Part shown: one piece after another, positions 5,856-6,102 of the stretch
Numbering within the stretch: the first letter of the stretch is position 1
How the letters are laid out: each line of letters begins with the position of its first letter
Assembly (NCBI GenBank): GCA_002452095.1
Contig: DKEG01000063.1
Span: 1-6,102, forward strand
Length of the DNA stretch: 6,102 bases
Direction of reading: 5' to 3'
Origin: Bacteroidales bacterium UBA6828
Lineage (GTDB): Bacteria; Bacteroidota; Bacteroidia; Bacteroidales; Paludibacteraceae
Position numbers and translations under genes: made by a program
The notes under the pieces: generated by a model
Database searches by the model: none
Told to the model about the DNA's origin: nothing
Seen by the model: the letters and a program-made list of their open reading frames with translations, nothing else

Positions 5856-5893
5856 TCGTTGTTTGTTCCGCTTGCGCGGTCTATAGTGGTATT

Positions 5894-5909
5894 AACAAAG
5901 GTCGTGCCA
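5894..5909 (-). promoter_or_regulatory. Candidate sigma-54 (-24/-12) promoter for clpB
   Basis: On the minus strand the sequence is TGGCACG, ACCT, TTGTT. It matches the sigma-54 consensus TGGCACG-N4-TTGC(A/T) at every fixed position except the C of the -12 element, which is T. Predicted initiation is near 5884, giving a leader of about 46 bases to the clpB ATG. The overlapping CATCTTTG (5915-5908) is one base off the housekeeping -7 box, so a standard promoter at this place is the main alternative. The rest of the 5839-6058 gap shows no other gene. Confidence 0.5.
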
Positions 5910-6058
5910 AAGATGTGTCGGCTGACAAAATGGCAGGGTAATAACGGGCATCCGGCAAACGGTGTTTACCTATGAGTTGGCATCAAGGTCTCCTATGTCA
6001 GCGGCAAGAAAAATGGAAGAAAATAAAACAAAAGTTACTCTTTAACGACGCGGAACGA

Positions 6059-6102
6059 TTAGGAGTTTTGCTCAAGCCACAGCAGGGCAACCGCATCAAA
6101 AT
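6059..6102 (-). CDS. Possible C-terminal end of an unidentified minus-strand gene, partial
   Basis: The minus strand has an open frame from the right edge reading FDAVALLWLEQNS, then TAA at 6061-6059. The composition and codon use look like a real protein end, and its stop is followed by a 220-base non-coding gap holding the clpB promoter. Only 13 residues are visible, so no family can be named, and chance remains a real possibility. Confidence 0.35.
   Translation of the reverse strand, partial: FDAVALLWLEQNS

Noticed and set aside
5922..5936. CTGACAAAATGGCAG as an activator or repressor operator
   Set aside because: The half sites are short and imperfect, and it sits too close to the -24 element for a usual sigma-54 enhancer site.
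5964..5981. Minus-strand five-codon frame (MPTHR) after an AGGAGACC site
   Set aside because: Too short to distinguish from chance, with no attenuator structure nearby.

Overview
The window looks like a chromosomal or accessory region of a Bacteroidota bacterium, most likely order Bacteroidales. The main evidence is the repeated occurrence of the Bacteroidota -7 box TATCTTTG (TAnnTTTG) just upstream of genes at 323-330, 2374-2381 and 3600-3607. Most starts lack a Shine-Dalgarno sequence, and the protein families fit. I cannot assign genus or species.

Layout, left to right. (1) 2-232 (+) is the 3' end of a gene for the winged-helix gamma domain of an FtsK/SpoIIIE DNA translocase, closed by a strong hairpin terminator (251-287). 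(2) 357-1833 (+) is a two-gene operon: an unrecognised 235-residue protein, then, 4 bases later, a 254-residue protein with a PKD-like start and a cysteine-rich leucine-rich repeat. (3) Converging on it with only 2 bases between is a minus-strand block. It contains a small phospholipase-D-family nuclease-like protein with a four-cysteine tail (1836-2360) and, upstream of that, a transposase-like protein of the REP-associated (RAYT/Y1 HUH) family fused to a DprA-like Rossmann domain (2419-3534). (4) Just before the RAYT start is a perfect 68-bp palindromic structure (3541-3608). It has 21-bp arms enclosing two consecutive 5-3-5 mini-hairpins with no unpaired base between them, so it folds as a T or cloverleaf, and the likely RAYT promoter lies partly within it. 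(5) A bidirectional terminator (3629-3668) separates this from clpB (3700-5838, minus), which encodes a disaggregase lacking the whole N-terminal domain. (6) Upstream of clpB there is a good ribosome binding site, a sigma-54-like -24/-12 element (5894-5909), and at the right edge what may be the last 13 codons of another minus-strand gene.

The clpB region is housekeeping/stress biology (protein disaggregation with DnaK). The RAYT-Rossmann gene, its T-shaped palindrome and the PLD protein form a compact same-strand block of nucleic-acid-processing proteins. This is the most likely place for an undescribed system, although a functional link between RAYT and PLD is only an inference from adjacency.
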